A DNA stretch of 64,000 nucleotides from DAOVRD01 sp964521715. Lineage in GTDB: Bacteria; Planctomycetota; Brocadiia; SM23-32. The notes under the pieces were generated by a model that was given only the letters and a program-made list of their open reading frames with translations, had not been told where the DNA came from and did no database searches. Location: positions 21,404-85,403 of the forward strand of contig CAZFSS010000013.1 of NCBI GenBank assembly GCA_964521715.1, written 5' to 3'. The position numbers were made by a program, and so were the translations under genes. Shown here in pieces: positions 25,740 to 33,629 of the stretch (positions within the stretch are counted from its first letter, which is position 1; each line of letters opens with the position of its first letter).

Positions 25740-25764
25740 GGACATTGTCCCATCTTCCTTGTCC
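25740..25764 (-). repeat. Left-end terminal motif of the Mu-like element
   Basis: Read on the minus strand this is GGACAAGGAAGATGGGACAA followed by TGTCC. Its first 18 bases match the right-end motif at 14 positions in inverted orientation. GGACAA recurs 14 bases further inside. A TGTTGG at about 25783, reading inward, is a candidate 5'-TG terminus of the kind Mu-type elements have. Confidence 0.45.
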
Positions 25765-25782
25765 CCCACTACCCACGCCAAC

Positions 25783-25967
25783 AGGCCTCTCGTCGATGGG
25801 CTGCGCGTGCGGGCGCCGGCCAACGGCATGGCCGCGTCTTCCATCATAGCCGGCTGGAGGAAGATGGTGTAGGAGAACGCCATGAACGTCGTGACGCCGC
25901 CCAGGACCTCCCGCCCTAGCATGCTGCCACGCTCGCCGACTCCGAACATCTCCCCAATGGATGGCAT
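25783..25967 (-). pseudogene. Truncated AzgA/NCS2-type purine permease (N-terminus only)
   Basis: The frame starts at an ATG with GGAGG upstream and gives about 45 residues typical of the AzgA permease start: GVGERGSMLGREVLGGVTTF, then MAFSYTIFLQPAMM and AAMPLAG. Full-length proteins have about 430 residues and 12 or more membrane helices. Here similarity stops after the first helix, at the border of the Mu-like element, and the frame reads into element sequence. The rest of the gene is not found beyond the element's other end, so the locus has been disrupted and partly lost. Confidence 0.7.
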
Positions 25968-26368
25968 GGCCCAGGTCCTCCGATGAAGGCATCCCGGGAG
26001 TCCAGGCGGCCCCCCTGCCGGCAGGCCCGATGCGCGGCGGACGGGCCCTCGGACACCCACTTCTTAGGGGCGGATTATAAGGCCGACGGGTGCCGCGGTC
26101 AACGCGTTGGCGACGGCTGCCGGGGCCGCTTGGGGCGGTAGTCTGGGGGCACTTCAGCGTCGTGGTCTGCCAGTATGGCAGGCGGAATCGCCTCGCCCAA
26201 ACGGCTGCACCGCGCCTTCGGAAGGCGCAACGGCGCCTGAACTCCTAAGACGCTGCGAAGAAAGGCCTTAGGGTCCCGCGCCGCAGGCATGGTATTGCAT
26301 TTGCGCTTGATATGGACTACACTGAGGGGTTTGCCAGTTCGAAGAGACTGTAAGCGAAAGGAAGGTCG
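25968..26368. other. Intergenic region upstream of dnaK
   Basis: About 400 bases between the azgA remnant and dnaK, which are divergent. The dnaK promoter is listed separately. I see no CIRCE-type inverted repeat and no clear heat-shock sigma element. No gene is evident. Confidence 0.5.
26295..26323 (+). promoter_or_regulatory. Sigma-70-like promoter for dnaK
   Basis: TTGCAT and TACACT are separated by 17 bases, about 45 bases upstream of the dnaK start. Confidence 0.55.
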
Positions 26369-28291
26369 ATGGCAATGGCTCGGGAGCGCATCATAGGAAT
26401 AGACCTTGGAACAACCAACTCCGTCGTCGCCGTCATGGAAGGCGGCAAGCCCACCGTGATCCACAACGAAGACGGCGCCCGCCTGACGCCGTCGGTCGTG
26501 GCGTTCACCGAGGACGGAGAGCGGCTGGTCGGGGTCAAGGCCAAGCGGCAGGCCGTGACGAACCCGGCGAACACGGTGTTTAGCATCAAGCGCTTCATGG
26601 GGCGCCGGCACAGTGAGGTCTCGGCCGAAGAGAAGATGGTGCCGTACCAGATCGTGGGCGGGCCGCAGGAGCTGGTCAAGGTGAAGGCCGGGGGCAAGGA
26701 GTACACCCCACCCGAGATCTCGGCCATGATACTGCAGGCGCTCAGGCGAGCGGCGCAGGATTACCTGGGCGAGGAAATCGAGAAGGCCGTCATTACCGTC
26801 CCCGCCTACTTCAACGACGGCCAGCGCCAGGCCACGAAGGACGCGGGCACGATCGCCGGGCTCAAAGTCGAGCGGATCATCAACGAGCCGACGGCCGCTT
26901 CGCTCGCCTACGGGCTCGAGAGGAAGGAGGACGAGAAGATCGCCGTCTTCGACTTCGGAGGCGGCACGTTCGACATCTCGATCCTGGAGGTCGGCGAAGG
27001 CGTGTTCGAGGTGAAAGCCACGAACGGCAATACGCATCTGGGCGGCGACGACCTGGACGATTACCTGATCCGCCACATCGCCGACGAGTTCAAGAAGCAG
27101 CAGGGCATAGACCTGCGCCGGGACCAGATGGCGCTGCAGCGGCTCAAGGAGGCCGCCGAGGCGGCCAAGTGCGACCTGTCCACGTCCACGGAGACGGAGA
27201 TCAACCTGCCGTTCATCACGGCCGACAGCAGCGGACCGAAGCATCTGCACATGACCATCAACCGGGCGAAGTTCGAGGAGCTGGCCGGGCCCATCTTCGA
27301 GAAGCTCAAAGGCCCGTGCAAGCAGTGCCTGGAGGACGCGAAGCTGAGGCCCGAGGAAATCGACGAGGTCATCCTCGTCGGCGGCTCGACCCGCATCCCC
27401 ATAGTCCAGCAGATCGTCAGGGACATCTTCCACAGGGAACCGCACAAGGGCGTCAACCCCGACGAAGTGGTCGCGGTCGGCGCGGCCATTCAGGGCGGCG
27501 TGTTGGGGGGCGAGATCGAGGACGTTGTCCTGGTTGACGTGACGCCCCTCTCTCTGGGCATCGAGACGCTGGGCGGCGTGACGACCGTGCTGATCGGCCG
27601 CAACACGTCGATCCCCACCAGCAAGAAGGAGGTCTTCAGCACGGCGGCGGACAATCAGACCAGCGTGGAGATCCACGTTCTGCAGGGAGAGCGCCAGATG
27701 GCGGCGGACAACCGCACGCTCGGGCGCTTCCAGCTTGCGGGCATCCCCGCTGCCCCCCGCAGCATGCCGCAGATTGAGGTCAGTTTCGACCTCGACGCGG
27801 ACGGCATCCTCAACGTGAAGGCGCAGGACCTCGGCACCGGTAAGGTGCAGGACATCGAGATCAAGAGTAGCTCCGGCCTCACGGAGGATCAGATCGACAA
27901 GATGCGTGGGGAGGCCGAGGAGCACGCCGATGAGGACCGGCAGCGCCGCGAGCTCGCCGAAACACGCAACATGGCCGACCAGCTCGTCTACACCACCGAG
28001 AAGACGCTGAAGGAGCACGGAGACAAGCTCCGCGGGGAAGAGCGCAAGACCGTCGAAGACGCCCTCGAAGGGCTGCGGAAGGTCAAGAACGGCGACAACA
28101 GGGAAGAGATCCAGCAGAAAATGGAGGCCCTCCAGACGGCCTCTCACAAGCTGGCAGAGGCGATCTACCAGCAATCCAGGGCCCAGCAGCAGGCCCGGCC
28201 AACAGGCGCCGCCGGGGGCGCACGCGAGCAAGAGGCGGCGCGAGGCAACGACGAGGACGTCGTGGACGCGGATTTCGAGGTCAAGGAGTAG
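26369..28291 (+). CDS. dnaK: Chaperone protein DnaK (Hsp70)
   Basis: A 640-residue ATP-dependent chaperone. Its ATPase domain begins IIGIDLGTTNSVVAVMEG, with phosphate-2 motif FDFGGGTFDISIL and adenosine motif EVILVGGSTRIPIVQ. The substrate-binding domain begins at VVLVDVTPLSLGIETLGG and the helical lid ends in the usual acidic tail DVVDADFEVKE. Length is normal. AAGGAAGG precedes the ATG; a second ATG two codons later is an alternative. No grpE or dnaJ lies beside it; clpB follows 129 bases downstream, making a disaggregation pair. Confidence 0.98.
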   Translation: MAMARERIIGIDLGTTNSVVAVMEGGKPTVIHNEDGARLTPSVVAFTEDGERLVGVKAKRQAVTNPANTVFSIKRFMGRRHSEVSAEEKMVPYQIVGGPQELVKVKAGGKEYTPPEISAMILQALRRAAQDYLGEEIEKAVITVPAYFNDGQRQATKDAGTIAGLKVERIINEPTAASLAYGLERKEDEKIAVFDFGGGTFDISILEVGEGVFEVKATNGNTHLGGDDLDDYLIRHIADEFKKQQGIDLRRDQMALQRLKEAAEAAKCDLSTSTETEINLPFITADSSGPKHLHMTINRAKFEELAGPIFEKLKGPCKQCLEDAKLRPEEIDEVILVGGSTRIPIVQQIVRDIFHREPHKGVNPDEVVAVGAAIQGGVLGGEIEDVVLVDVTPLSLGIETLGGVTTVLIGRNTSIPTSKKEVFSTAADNQTSVEIHVLQGERQMAADNRTLGRFQLAGIPAAPRSMPQIEVSFDLDADGILNVKAQDLGTGKVQDIEIKSSSGLTEDQIDKMRGEAEEHADEDRQRRELAETRNMADQLVYTTEKTLKEHGDKLRGEERKTVEDALEGLRKVKNGDNREEIQQKMEALQTASHKLAEAIYQQSRAQQQARPTGAAGGAREQEAARGNDEDVVDADFEVKE

Positions 28292-28420
28292 CCGCATCGT
28301 TGGCGTCCCGACGTGCCAGCAGGCATTGCGCGGGAATCCGGTGCCGCAGCAATCTCTGCCGGGCCGGCATCGGAAGCCAGAGGCGATCCCGTTCACTCCT
28401 AGCCCGTAAAGACAACGCCA

Positions 28421-31054
28421 ATGCGCGCCGAGCGCTTCACCATAAAGGTGCGGGAAGCTCTGGAAGCGGCGCAGTCCGCCGCCAGGAGCAAGAACCACCA
28501 GCAGATCACGAGCGCCCACCTGCTCCAGGCGCTGCTTTCGCAGTCGGGCGGCGTCGTGCGGCCCATACTGCAGCGCCTCGGCGCCAACGTGGAGGCCATC
28601 GGCCGCGACCTGGAGGCCGAGCTGGACAAGCTGGCGCAGGTCCGCGGCGCTGGAGCGGGACAGGCCTACCTGGCGCCGGACCTCGCGCAGGCCCTGGACG
28701 AGGCGGAGCGGCAGGCCCGGCAGCTGCGCGACGAGTACGTGAGCGCGGAGCACCTGCTGCTGGCCTTCACGGGGCAGAGCGATTCGGCCGCCGGCGAGGC
28801 GCTCCGGAAGCACGGGGTGAGCCGGGAGGGGCTGCTCGCGGCCCTGAAGGAGGTGCGCGGCACGCAACGAGTCACTGACGAGAGCCCCGAAGAGAAGTAC
28901 CAGGCCCTGGAACGCTACGCGCGCGACGTGGTGGAGATCGCGCGGCGGGGCAAGCTCGACCCCGTGATCGGACGGGACCGCGAGATCCGGAAGGTCATAC
29001 AGGTGCTCGGACGCCGCACGAAGAACAACCCCGTCCTGGTGGGCGACCCCGGCGTCGGCAAGACGGCCATCGTCGAGGGGCTCGCGCAGCGCATCGTCAA
29101 CGGCGACGTTCCGACGAGCCTGAAGAACAAGCGCGTGCTCGCCCTAGACATGGGGGCGCTGGTGGCCGGGGCAAAGTACCGGGGCGAGTTCGAGGATCGG
29201 CTGAAGGCCGTCCTGCGCGAGATCGAGGCGCGCGGCGACGTGATACTTTTCATTGACGAGCTCCACACCGTCGTCGGCGCCGGGGCGGCCGAGGGAGCCG
29301 TGGACGCGTCCAACCTGCTCAAGCCGGCGCTGGCGCGCGGCGAGCTGCACTGTGTCGGCGCCACCACGTTGGACGAGTACAGGAAGCACGTTGAAGCGGA
29401 CGCCGCGCTGGAGCGCCGCTTCCAGCCCGTGCGCGTGGACGAGCCGACCGTGGAGGACACAATCGCCATCCTGCGGGGCCTGAAGGAGAAGTACCAGGTC
29501 CACCACGGCGTGCGCATCACGGACAGCGCTCTGGTCGCCGCCGCCACCCTGAGCCACCGCTACATCACGGACAGGTTCCTGCCGGACAAGGCGATCGACC
29601 TGATGGACGAGGCCGCCTCCAAGCTGCGCATGGAGATAGACAGCGTTCCCGTCGAGCTGGACCAGGTCAGGCGGCGGATCACCCAGCTTCAGGTCGAGGC
29701 GGAGGGCCTCAAGAAGGAGGACAGCGAGGCCGCAAGGAGCCAGATGAAGCGGGTCGAGAAGCAACTGGCGGATCTGCAGGCCGAAGAGCATGCGCTGCGT
29801 GCGCAGTGGGAGAACGAGAAACGCATCATCACCCGCATCCGCGAGCTCAACCAGCAGATCGACGAGGCCCACACCGAAGAGCAGGCCGCCCAGCGCGCCG
29901 GCGACCTCCAGCGCGTCGGCGAGATCCGCTACGGCAAGATGCTGGAGCTCCATAAAGAGCTCCAAGAACAGCAGGAGCGGCTCGCCGAGATCCAGTCCGG
30001 ACAGCAGCTCCTCAAGGAAGAAGTCGACAGCGAGGACATCGCCGAGATCGTCTCGCACTGGACCGGCATTCCCGTCCAGCGCATGCTGGAAACCGAGCGG
30101 CAGAGGCTGCTGCACATGGAGGACGAACTGGGCAAGCGGGTCGTCGGCCAGGATGAGGCCATACGTGCGGTCTCGCAGACGGTCCGGCGGGCGCGCGCCG
30201 GCCTTCAGGACCCTGACCGGCCGCTGGGCTCTTTCATCTTCCTGGGCCCGACGGGCGTGGGCAAGACCGAGCTATGCAAGGCTTTGGCCGAGTTCTTGTT
30301 CGACGACGAGGACGCCTTGATCCGCTTTGACATGAGCGAGTTCATGGAGCAGCACTCGGTGGCCAGGCTGATCGGCGCCCCGCCGGGTTACGTGGGTTAC
30401 GAGGAAGGCGGCCGCCTGACCGAGTCCGTCCGCAGACGTCCCTACAGCGTCGTGCTGTTCGATGAGATCGAGAAGGCGCATCGGGACGTGTTCAACGCCC
30501 TGCTCCAGGTGCTGGACGACGGCCGGATGACCGACGGCAAGGGGCGCACCGTGGACTTCAAAAACACGATCATCGTCATGACGTCGAACATCGGCAGCCA
30601 TTGGATTGCCGACGAGGCCGCCGTCCGCGACCGCGCTGGACTGAAGGGACGCATCATGCTCGCCCTGAGGGAGAGCTTCCGCCCGGAGTTCCTCAACCGC
30701 ATAGACGAGATCATCGTGTTCGACTCCCTTTCGCCCGAGCTGGTCAAGGAGATAACGGACATCCAGCTCGAACGAGTGCGGCAGCGGCTGGCCGAGCGCG
30801 ACATCTCGCTACGGGTCGATCCGGCTGCCGAGGACCTGCTCGCCGCCGAGGGCTACGACCCCATCTACGGCGCCAGGCCGCTGAAGCGAACCATCCAGAG
30901 GAAGGTCGAGAACCCCCTGGCGGAGGCCATGCTCGAGGGAAACCTGCTGCCAGGGGGCACCGCAGTGGTGAGTGCGGAGCGCGGCGAAGTGGTCGTCACC
31001 GCCGACAGCCCCTCCGCCGAAGAAGCGGCTGCCAGCGCCGAGGAGCAATCGTGA
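28421..31054 (+). CDS. clpB: Chaperone ClpB (Hsp100 disaggregase)
   Basis: An 877-residue hexameric AAA+ disaggregase that works with DnaK. The N-terminal Clp repeats are RFTIKVREALEAAQSAAR and LAFTGQSDSAAGEALRKHGV. AAA-1 has Walker A GDPGVGKT at about residues 208-215 and Walker B ILFIDELHTVVGAGA. The coiled-coil M-domain spans about 410-530. AAA-2 has GPTGVGKTELCKAL near 609 and VVLFDEIEKAH. The C-terminus is a short acidic Ala/Glu tail. The stop overlaps the next gene (GTGA). Confidence 0.98.
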   Translation: MRAERFTIKVREALEAAQSAARSKNHQQITSAHLLQALLSQSGGVVRPILQRLGANVEAIGRDLEAELDKLAQVRGAGAGQAYLAPDLAQALDEAERQARQLRDEYVSAEHLLLAFTGQSDSAAGEALRKHGVSREGLLAALKEVRGTQRVTDESPEEKYQALERYARDVVEIARRGKLDPVIGRDREIRKVIQVLGRRTKNNPVLVGDPGVGKTAIVEGLAQRIVNGDVPTSLKNKRVLALDMGALVAGAKYRGEFEDRLKAVLREIEARGDVILFIDELHTVVGAGAAEGAVDASNLLKPALARGELHCVGATTLDEYRKHVEADAALERRFQPVRVDEPTVEDTIAILRGLKEKYQVHHGVRITDSALVAAATLSHRYITDRFLPDKAIDLMDEAASKLRMEIDSVPVELDQVRRRITQLQVEAEGLKKEDSEAARSQMKRVEKQLADLQAEEHALRAQWENEKRIITRIRELNQQIDEAHTEEQAAQRAGDLQRVGEIRYGKMLELHKELQEQQERLAEIQSGQQLLKEEVDSEDIAEIVSHWTGIPVQRMLETERQRLLHMEDELGKRVVGQDEAIRAVSQTVRRARAGLQDPDRPLGSFIFLGPTGVGKTELCKALAEFLFDDEDALIRFDMSEFMEQHSVARLIGAPPGYVGYEEGGRLTESVRRRPYSVVLFDEIEKAHRDVFNALLQVLDDGRMTDGKGRTVDFKNTIIVMTSNIGSHWIADEAAVRDRAGLKGRIMLALRESFRPEFLNRIDEIIVFDSLSPELVKEITDIQLERVRQRLAERDISLRVDPAAEDLLAAEGYDPIYGARPLKRTIQRKVENPLAEAMLEGNLLPGGTAVVSAERGEVVVTADSPSAEEAAASAEEQS

Positions 31055-31839
31055 GAGACTCGCTTAGGGTCGCCGTCTTTCAGATGGAGACGGCGTTCGA
31101 CGTCGGACAGAACGCCGGGAAGATACACGCCGCATTGGACCGCGCTCGCGACGAGGAGGCCGAACTGCTCCTGGTGCCCGAATGCGCCCTGAGCGGCTAC
31201 CTGCCCGAGCCCGACCTGGATTTCGATGCTCTGCGGCAGGCCGAAGGTGAGCTGGCCTCTCACGGCGCGGAGGCCGGCGTCTGGCTGGCGCTGGGGACGA
31301 CCCGCAGCGAAGGCCCGGAATGGTTCAACGCAGTGCGGCTCTACTCCCCCGCCGGCCAGGTCGCGGCCGTTTACGACAAGACGCACCTGACCGGCGACGA
31401 CCAAGAGACCTTTGCGGCCGGCGACGCGCTTCCGGTCTTCCGGACCGGAGCGTGGACGGTCGGCATTCAGGTATGCTTCGACATGCGTTTCCCGGAGAAC
31501 TGGCGCATTCTGCGGCGCAAGGGCGCTGAGCTGGTCATCCACCTGTCGAACGCATCCCGCTCGGCGCCGTGGAAGGTGCCCGTGCTGGCCGGCACCGTGC
31601 GGAGCCGCGCGGCGGAGAATGGCATGTTCGTGGCCAGCGCCAATGACGCACGCGCCCCGCAGATGATGGTGAGCGCGATCTACGACCCCGACGGCAAGGA
31701 GTTAGCAAGCGCTCCCGAGAACGAGGAAGCCATGATCTTCGCTGACCTGGACCGGTCTCTGGTCAAAACGGATTTCCTCGAGCATCGGCGCACGGACCTA
31801 TGGAACCGGCCCGAGAACCGATCTCTGCTTCTGGGCTAG
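31051..31839 (+). CDS. Carbon-nitrogen hydrolase (nitrilase superfamily)
   Basis: A 262-residue amidase-type enzyme that hydrolyses a non-peptide C-N bond. The catalytic triad is visible: Glu in LLLVPECALSGY, Lys in YDKTHL and Cys in GIQVCFDMRFPENWR. The length suits the omega-amidase/predicted amidohydrolase branches. The GTG start overlaps the clpB stop, so it is translated as part of the clpB transcript. The substrate is unknown; a role in stress-related metabolite repair is conceivable but unsupported. Confidence 0.9.
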   Translation: MRDSLRVAVFQMETAFDVGQNAGKIHAALDRARDEEAELLLVPECALSGYLPEPDLDFDALRQAEGELASHGAEAGVWLALGTTRSEGPEWFNAVRLYSPAGQVAAVYDKTHLTGDDQETFAAGDALPVFRTGAWTVGIQVCFDMRFPENWRILRRKGAELVIHLSNASRSAPWKVPVLAGTVRSRAAENGMFVASANDARAPQMMVSAIYDPDGKELASAPENEEAMIFADLDRSLVKTDFLEHRRTDLWNRPENRSLLLG

Positions 31840-31862
31840 GCCCCCTCCCCCGCCGTTGCGCC

Positions 31863-32795
31863 TCAGGAGTGCGCGGTCAGCTCTCTGATCCGGGTCTCGG
31901 CGTGCATGGCGGCCGTGATGGCTTCGCCGATGGCCGTCCCGACCTGCCGGTAGGAGCCCTTGCGGACGTCGCCGACGGCGTAGACGCCTTTCACGTCCGT
32001 CTCCATGTTGTAGTCCACGGGGATGACGCCGCCGGCGCAGTCGGGCAGCAGGTTCTTCAGATACTGCGTGTTGGGATCGTGCCCGATGAAGATGAATACG
32101 CCGTCGCAGTCCAGCCGGGACTCCTCGCCCGTCTTCACGTCGCGCGTCGTGACGCCGGCCACCTTGCTCTCGCCGTGGATCCCCGTCACGATCGTGTCCA
32201 GGACGAACTCGATCTTCCCGTTCTCCCGGGCCTCCTGGACGTGGACGGCCCGCGCGCGGAAGCCCTGGCGCCGATGAATCAGCTTGACCTCCGAGGCGAA
32301 GCGAGTCAGGAACACGCCTTCCGTTATGGCGGCATCCCCCCCGCCGACGACGACAAGCCTCTTGTCTCGGAAAAAGGGCCCGTCGCACGTGGCGCAGTAG
32401 CTTACGCCTCTGCCGGCAAGCTCCTTCTCGCCCGGCACGCCCAGCTTTCTGTGGTCGGCACCCGAAGCGATGATGACGATGGGCGCCACGTATTCGCCGC
32501 TCTCGGCCTGCACGCGCTTCAACGGGCCCTCTGCCACGACGTCCTTGACCGCGCCGCTGACGACCTCGACGCCGAACTTCTCGGCGTGCGCTTTCATCCT
32601 CTCAACGAGGTCCGGGCCAGCGATGCCCTCGGGGAAGCCCGGATAGTTATCCACGTCGTAAGCCTCGACAATCTGGCCACCTACGACAAGCCGCTCCAGC
32701 ACGACGGCCTTCATCAGCGCCCGTCCGCAATAGAGGCCGGCGGCCAGCCCCGCCGGCCCGGCGCCGATGATGATCACGTCCACCTTCTCTGCCAT
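31863..32795 (-). CDS. trxB: Thioredoxin reductase
   Basis: A 310-residue flavoenzyme that passes electrons from NADPH to thioredoxin. The FAD-binding loop is IIIGAGPAGLAAGLY, the redox-active CxxC is in YCATCDGPFF, the NADPH-binding segment VVVGGGDAAITEG and the second FAD motif GVYAVGDVR. I chose the ATG at AEKVDVIIIG; an upstream ATG would add ten unconserved residues. It converges with the hydrolase gene 24 bases away. Confidence 0.95.
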   Translation of the reverse strand: MAEKVDVIIIGAGPAGLAAGLYCGRALMKAVVLERLVVGGQIVEAYDVDNYPGFPEGIAGPDLVERMKAHAEKFGVEVVSGAVKDVVAEGPLKRVQAESGEYVAPIVIIASGADHRKLGVPGEKELAGRGVSYCATCDGPFFRDKRLVVVGGGDAAITEGVFLTRFASEVKLIHRRQGFRARAVHVQEARENGKIEFVLDTIVTGIHGESKVAGVTTRDVKTGEESRLDCDGVFIFIGHDPNTQYLKNLLPDCAGGVIPVDYNMETDVKGVYAVGDVRKGSYRQVGTAIGEAITAAMHAETRIRELTAHS

Positions 32796-32922
32796 GGCAT
32801 GAAGCCCTTCTTCATCCCGGTGCATAGAGGCCAGGATATGCCAAAGCCAACGCGGGCAACGACGGCCGGGCCTGGCCCGGAGGTGCCGTGACCGCCCGGC
32901 GTCTCAGCGGTCCCTCCTCCGC

Positions 32923-33333
32923 TCAGAGCCTTCGCTGGATGGCTTCCTGAAGGGCCAGCAGCTGGCCCTTCTTGTAGGAGAGCTGACGCCAGCCCAGAGA
33001 GAAGCCATCGTCGGCCCGACGAGGGATCACGTGCATGTGACAGTGGTCCACGATCTGTCCGGCCGGGCCGCCGTCGTTCTGAAGGATGTTGAAGGCCGGG
33101 CTGCCCGTCGCCTCGATCACGGCCGCTGCCACCCGCCTGGCCACGAAGATCATCACGTGCAGCTCGTTCTGCTGCAGGTCCAGAAAGCTGCTGACGTGTC
33201 GCCTCGGGACGACGAGCGCGTGCCCCGGGTTCACGGGGTTGACGTCCAGGAAGCTGATGACCCTATCGGTTTCGACAAGTACCGCCGCTGGTATCTCCCC
33301 CGCGATGATCTTGCAGAACACACAATCGTCCAT
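32923..33333 (-). CDS. HIT (histidine triad) family hydrolase
   Basis: A 136-residue HIT protein. It starts CVFCKIIAGEIPAAVLVE and ends its core with the triad HCHMHVIPR, where the middle His is the nucleophile. These enzymes hydrolyse nucleoside phosphoramidates or adenylates such as AMP-lysine or acyl-AMP. It has the length of HinT-like proteins. The Cys pair CVFC is the partial zinc site seen in some members. It lies about 130 bases upstream of trxB on the same strand and may be co-transcribed. Confidence 0.93.
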   Translation of the reverse strand: MDDCVFCKIIAGEIPAAVLVETDRVISFLDVNPVNPGHALVVPRRHVSSFLDLQQNELHVMIFVARRVAAAVIEATGSPAFNILQNDGGPAGQIVDHCHMHVIPRRADDGFSLGWRQLSYKKGQLLALQEAIQRRL

Positions 33334-33518
33334 CGGTCGCTCCCCGCTGACTGAAGCCCGTCATGAATGAGGGCCTACATTATACGGCCCGCCCCCCCGA
33401 CTGCGAAAGCGTCGCTGGTCGGCCCCGGCACCCAAGGCCGGGGCGTCCTTTCACTGCTTGGGCTATCCGCCGCCCCCTTGCAGCGCCCGCGCGGCCGACC
33501 GGCCATGTCGGGCCATAC

Positions 33519-33547
33519 TTCAAAACCGCCGGGGAATCTGGTAAAGT
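33519..33547 (+). promoter_or_regulatory. Sigma-70-like promoter for the Fe3+-type ABC operon
   Basis: TTCAAA and TAAAGT are separated by 17 bases, about 80 bases before the substrate-binding protein ATG. I see no Fur-box-like palindrome nearby. Confidence 0.4.
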
Positions 33548-33629
33548 GGCGAAGCGCCGTGTTGCGCGCTCGTGCCAGGTCGTGGCATGCTTCGCGGCAG
33601 CGGCCGGGGTCTTTTCTTCCAGGGAGCAT

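Larger units (their letters stand above)
25283..25782. other. Non-coding left-end region of the Mu-like element
   Basis: Five hundred bases without a convincing gene. They hold a CCGGTTT/AAACCGG dyad near 25289-25313 with a third CCGGTTT near 25342, the strong hairpin at 25415, a dyad CCTGAAACG/CGTTTCAGG at 25593-25622, two ATTGTCC copies ten bases apart near 25532-25548, and the terminal motif at 25740. The density of dyads suggests binding sites or transcription stops at the element end. Confidence 0.5.
16440..25783 (-). mobile_element. Compact Mu-like transposable element (outer ends approximate)
   Basis: About 9.3 kb bounded by similar sequences in inverted orientation. Order from the right-hand end leftward: repressor (facing out), Cro-like HTH, unknown, MuA-family transposase, two-HTH protein, two unknowns, a hairpin-rich gap, a small protein, a tape-measure-like protein and a small protein. 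Left-end repressor/Cro then transposase is the Mu plan. No MuB, lysis, protease/scaffold, large terminase, portal, capsid, sheath or baseplate gene is seen. Exact termini and a target-site duplication could not be identified. It may be a deletion derivative or a satellite-like element. Confidence 0.7.

Noticed and set aside
26060..26368. CIRCE or sigma-32 element upstream of dnaK
   Set aside because: No TTAGCACTC-type inverted repeat and no CTTGAA/CCCCAT pair at proper spacing; a sigma-70-like promoter explains the region better.
26099..28867. Very long minus-strand open frame of 922 codons
   Set aside because: It is antisense to dnaK and the start of clpB. Its composition (Val/Leu/His/Arg-rich, no motifs) is that of a GC-rich shadow, while dnaK on the other strand is certain.
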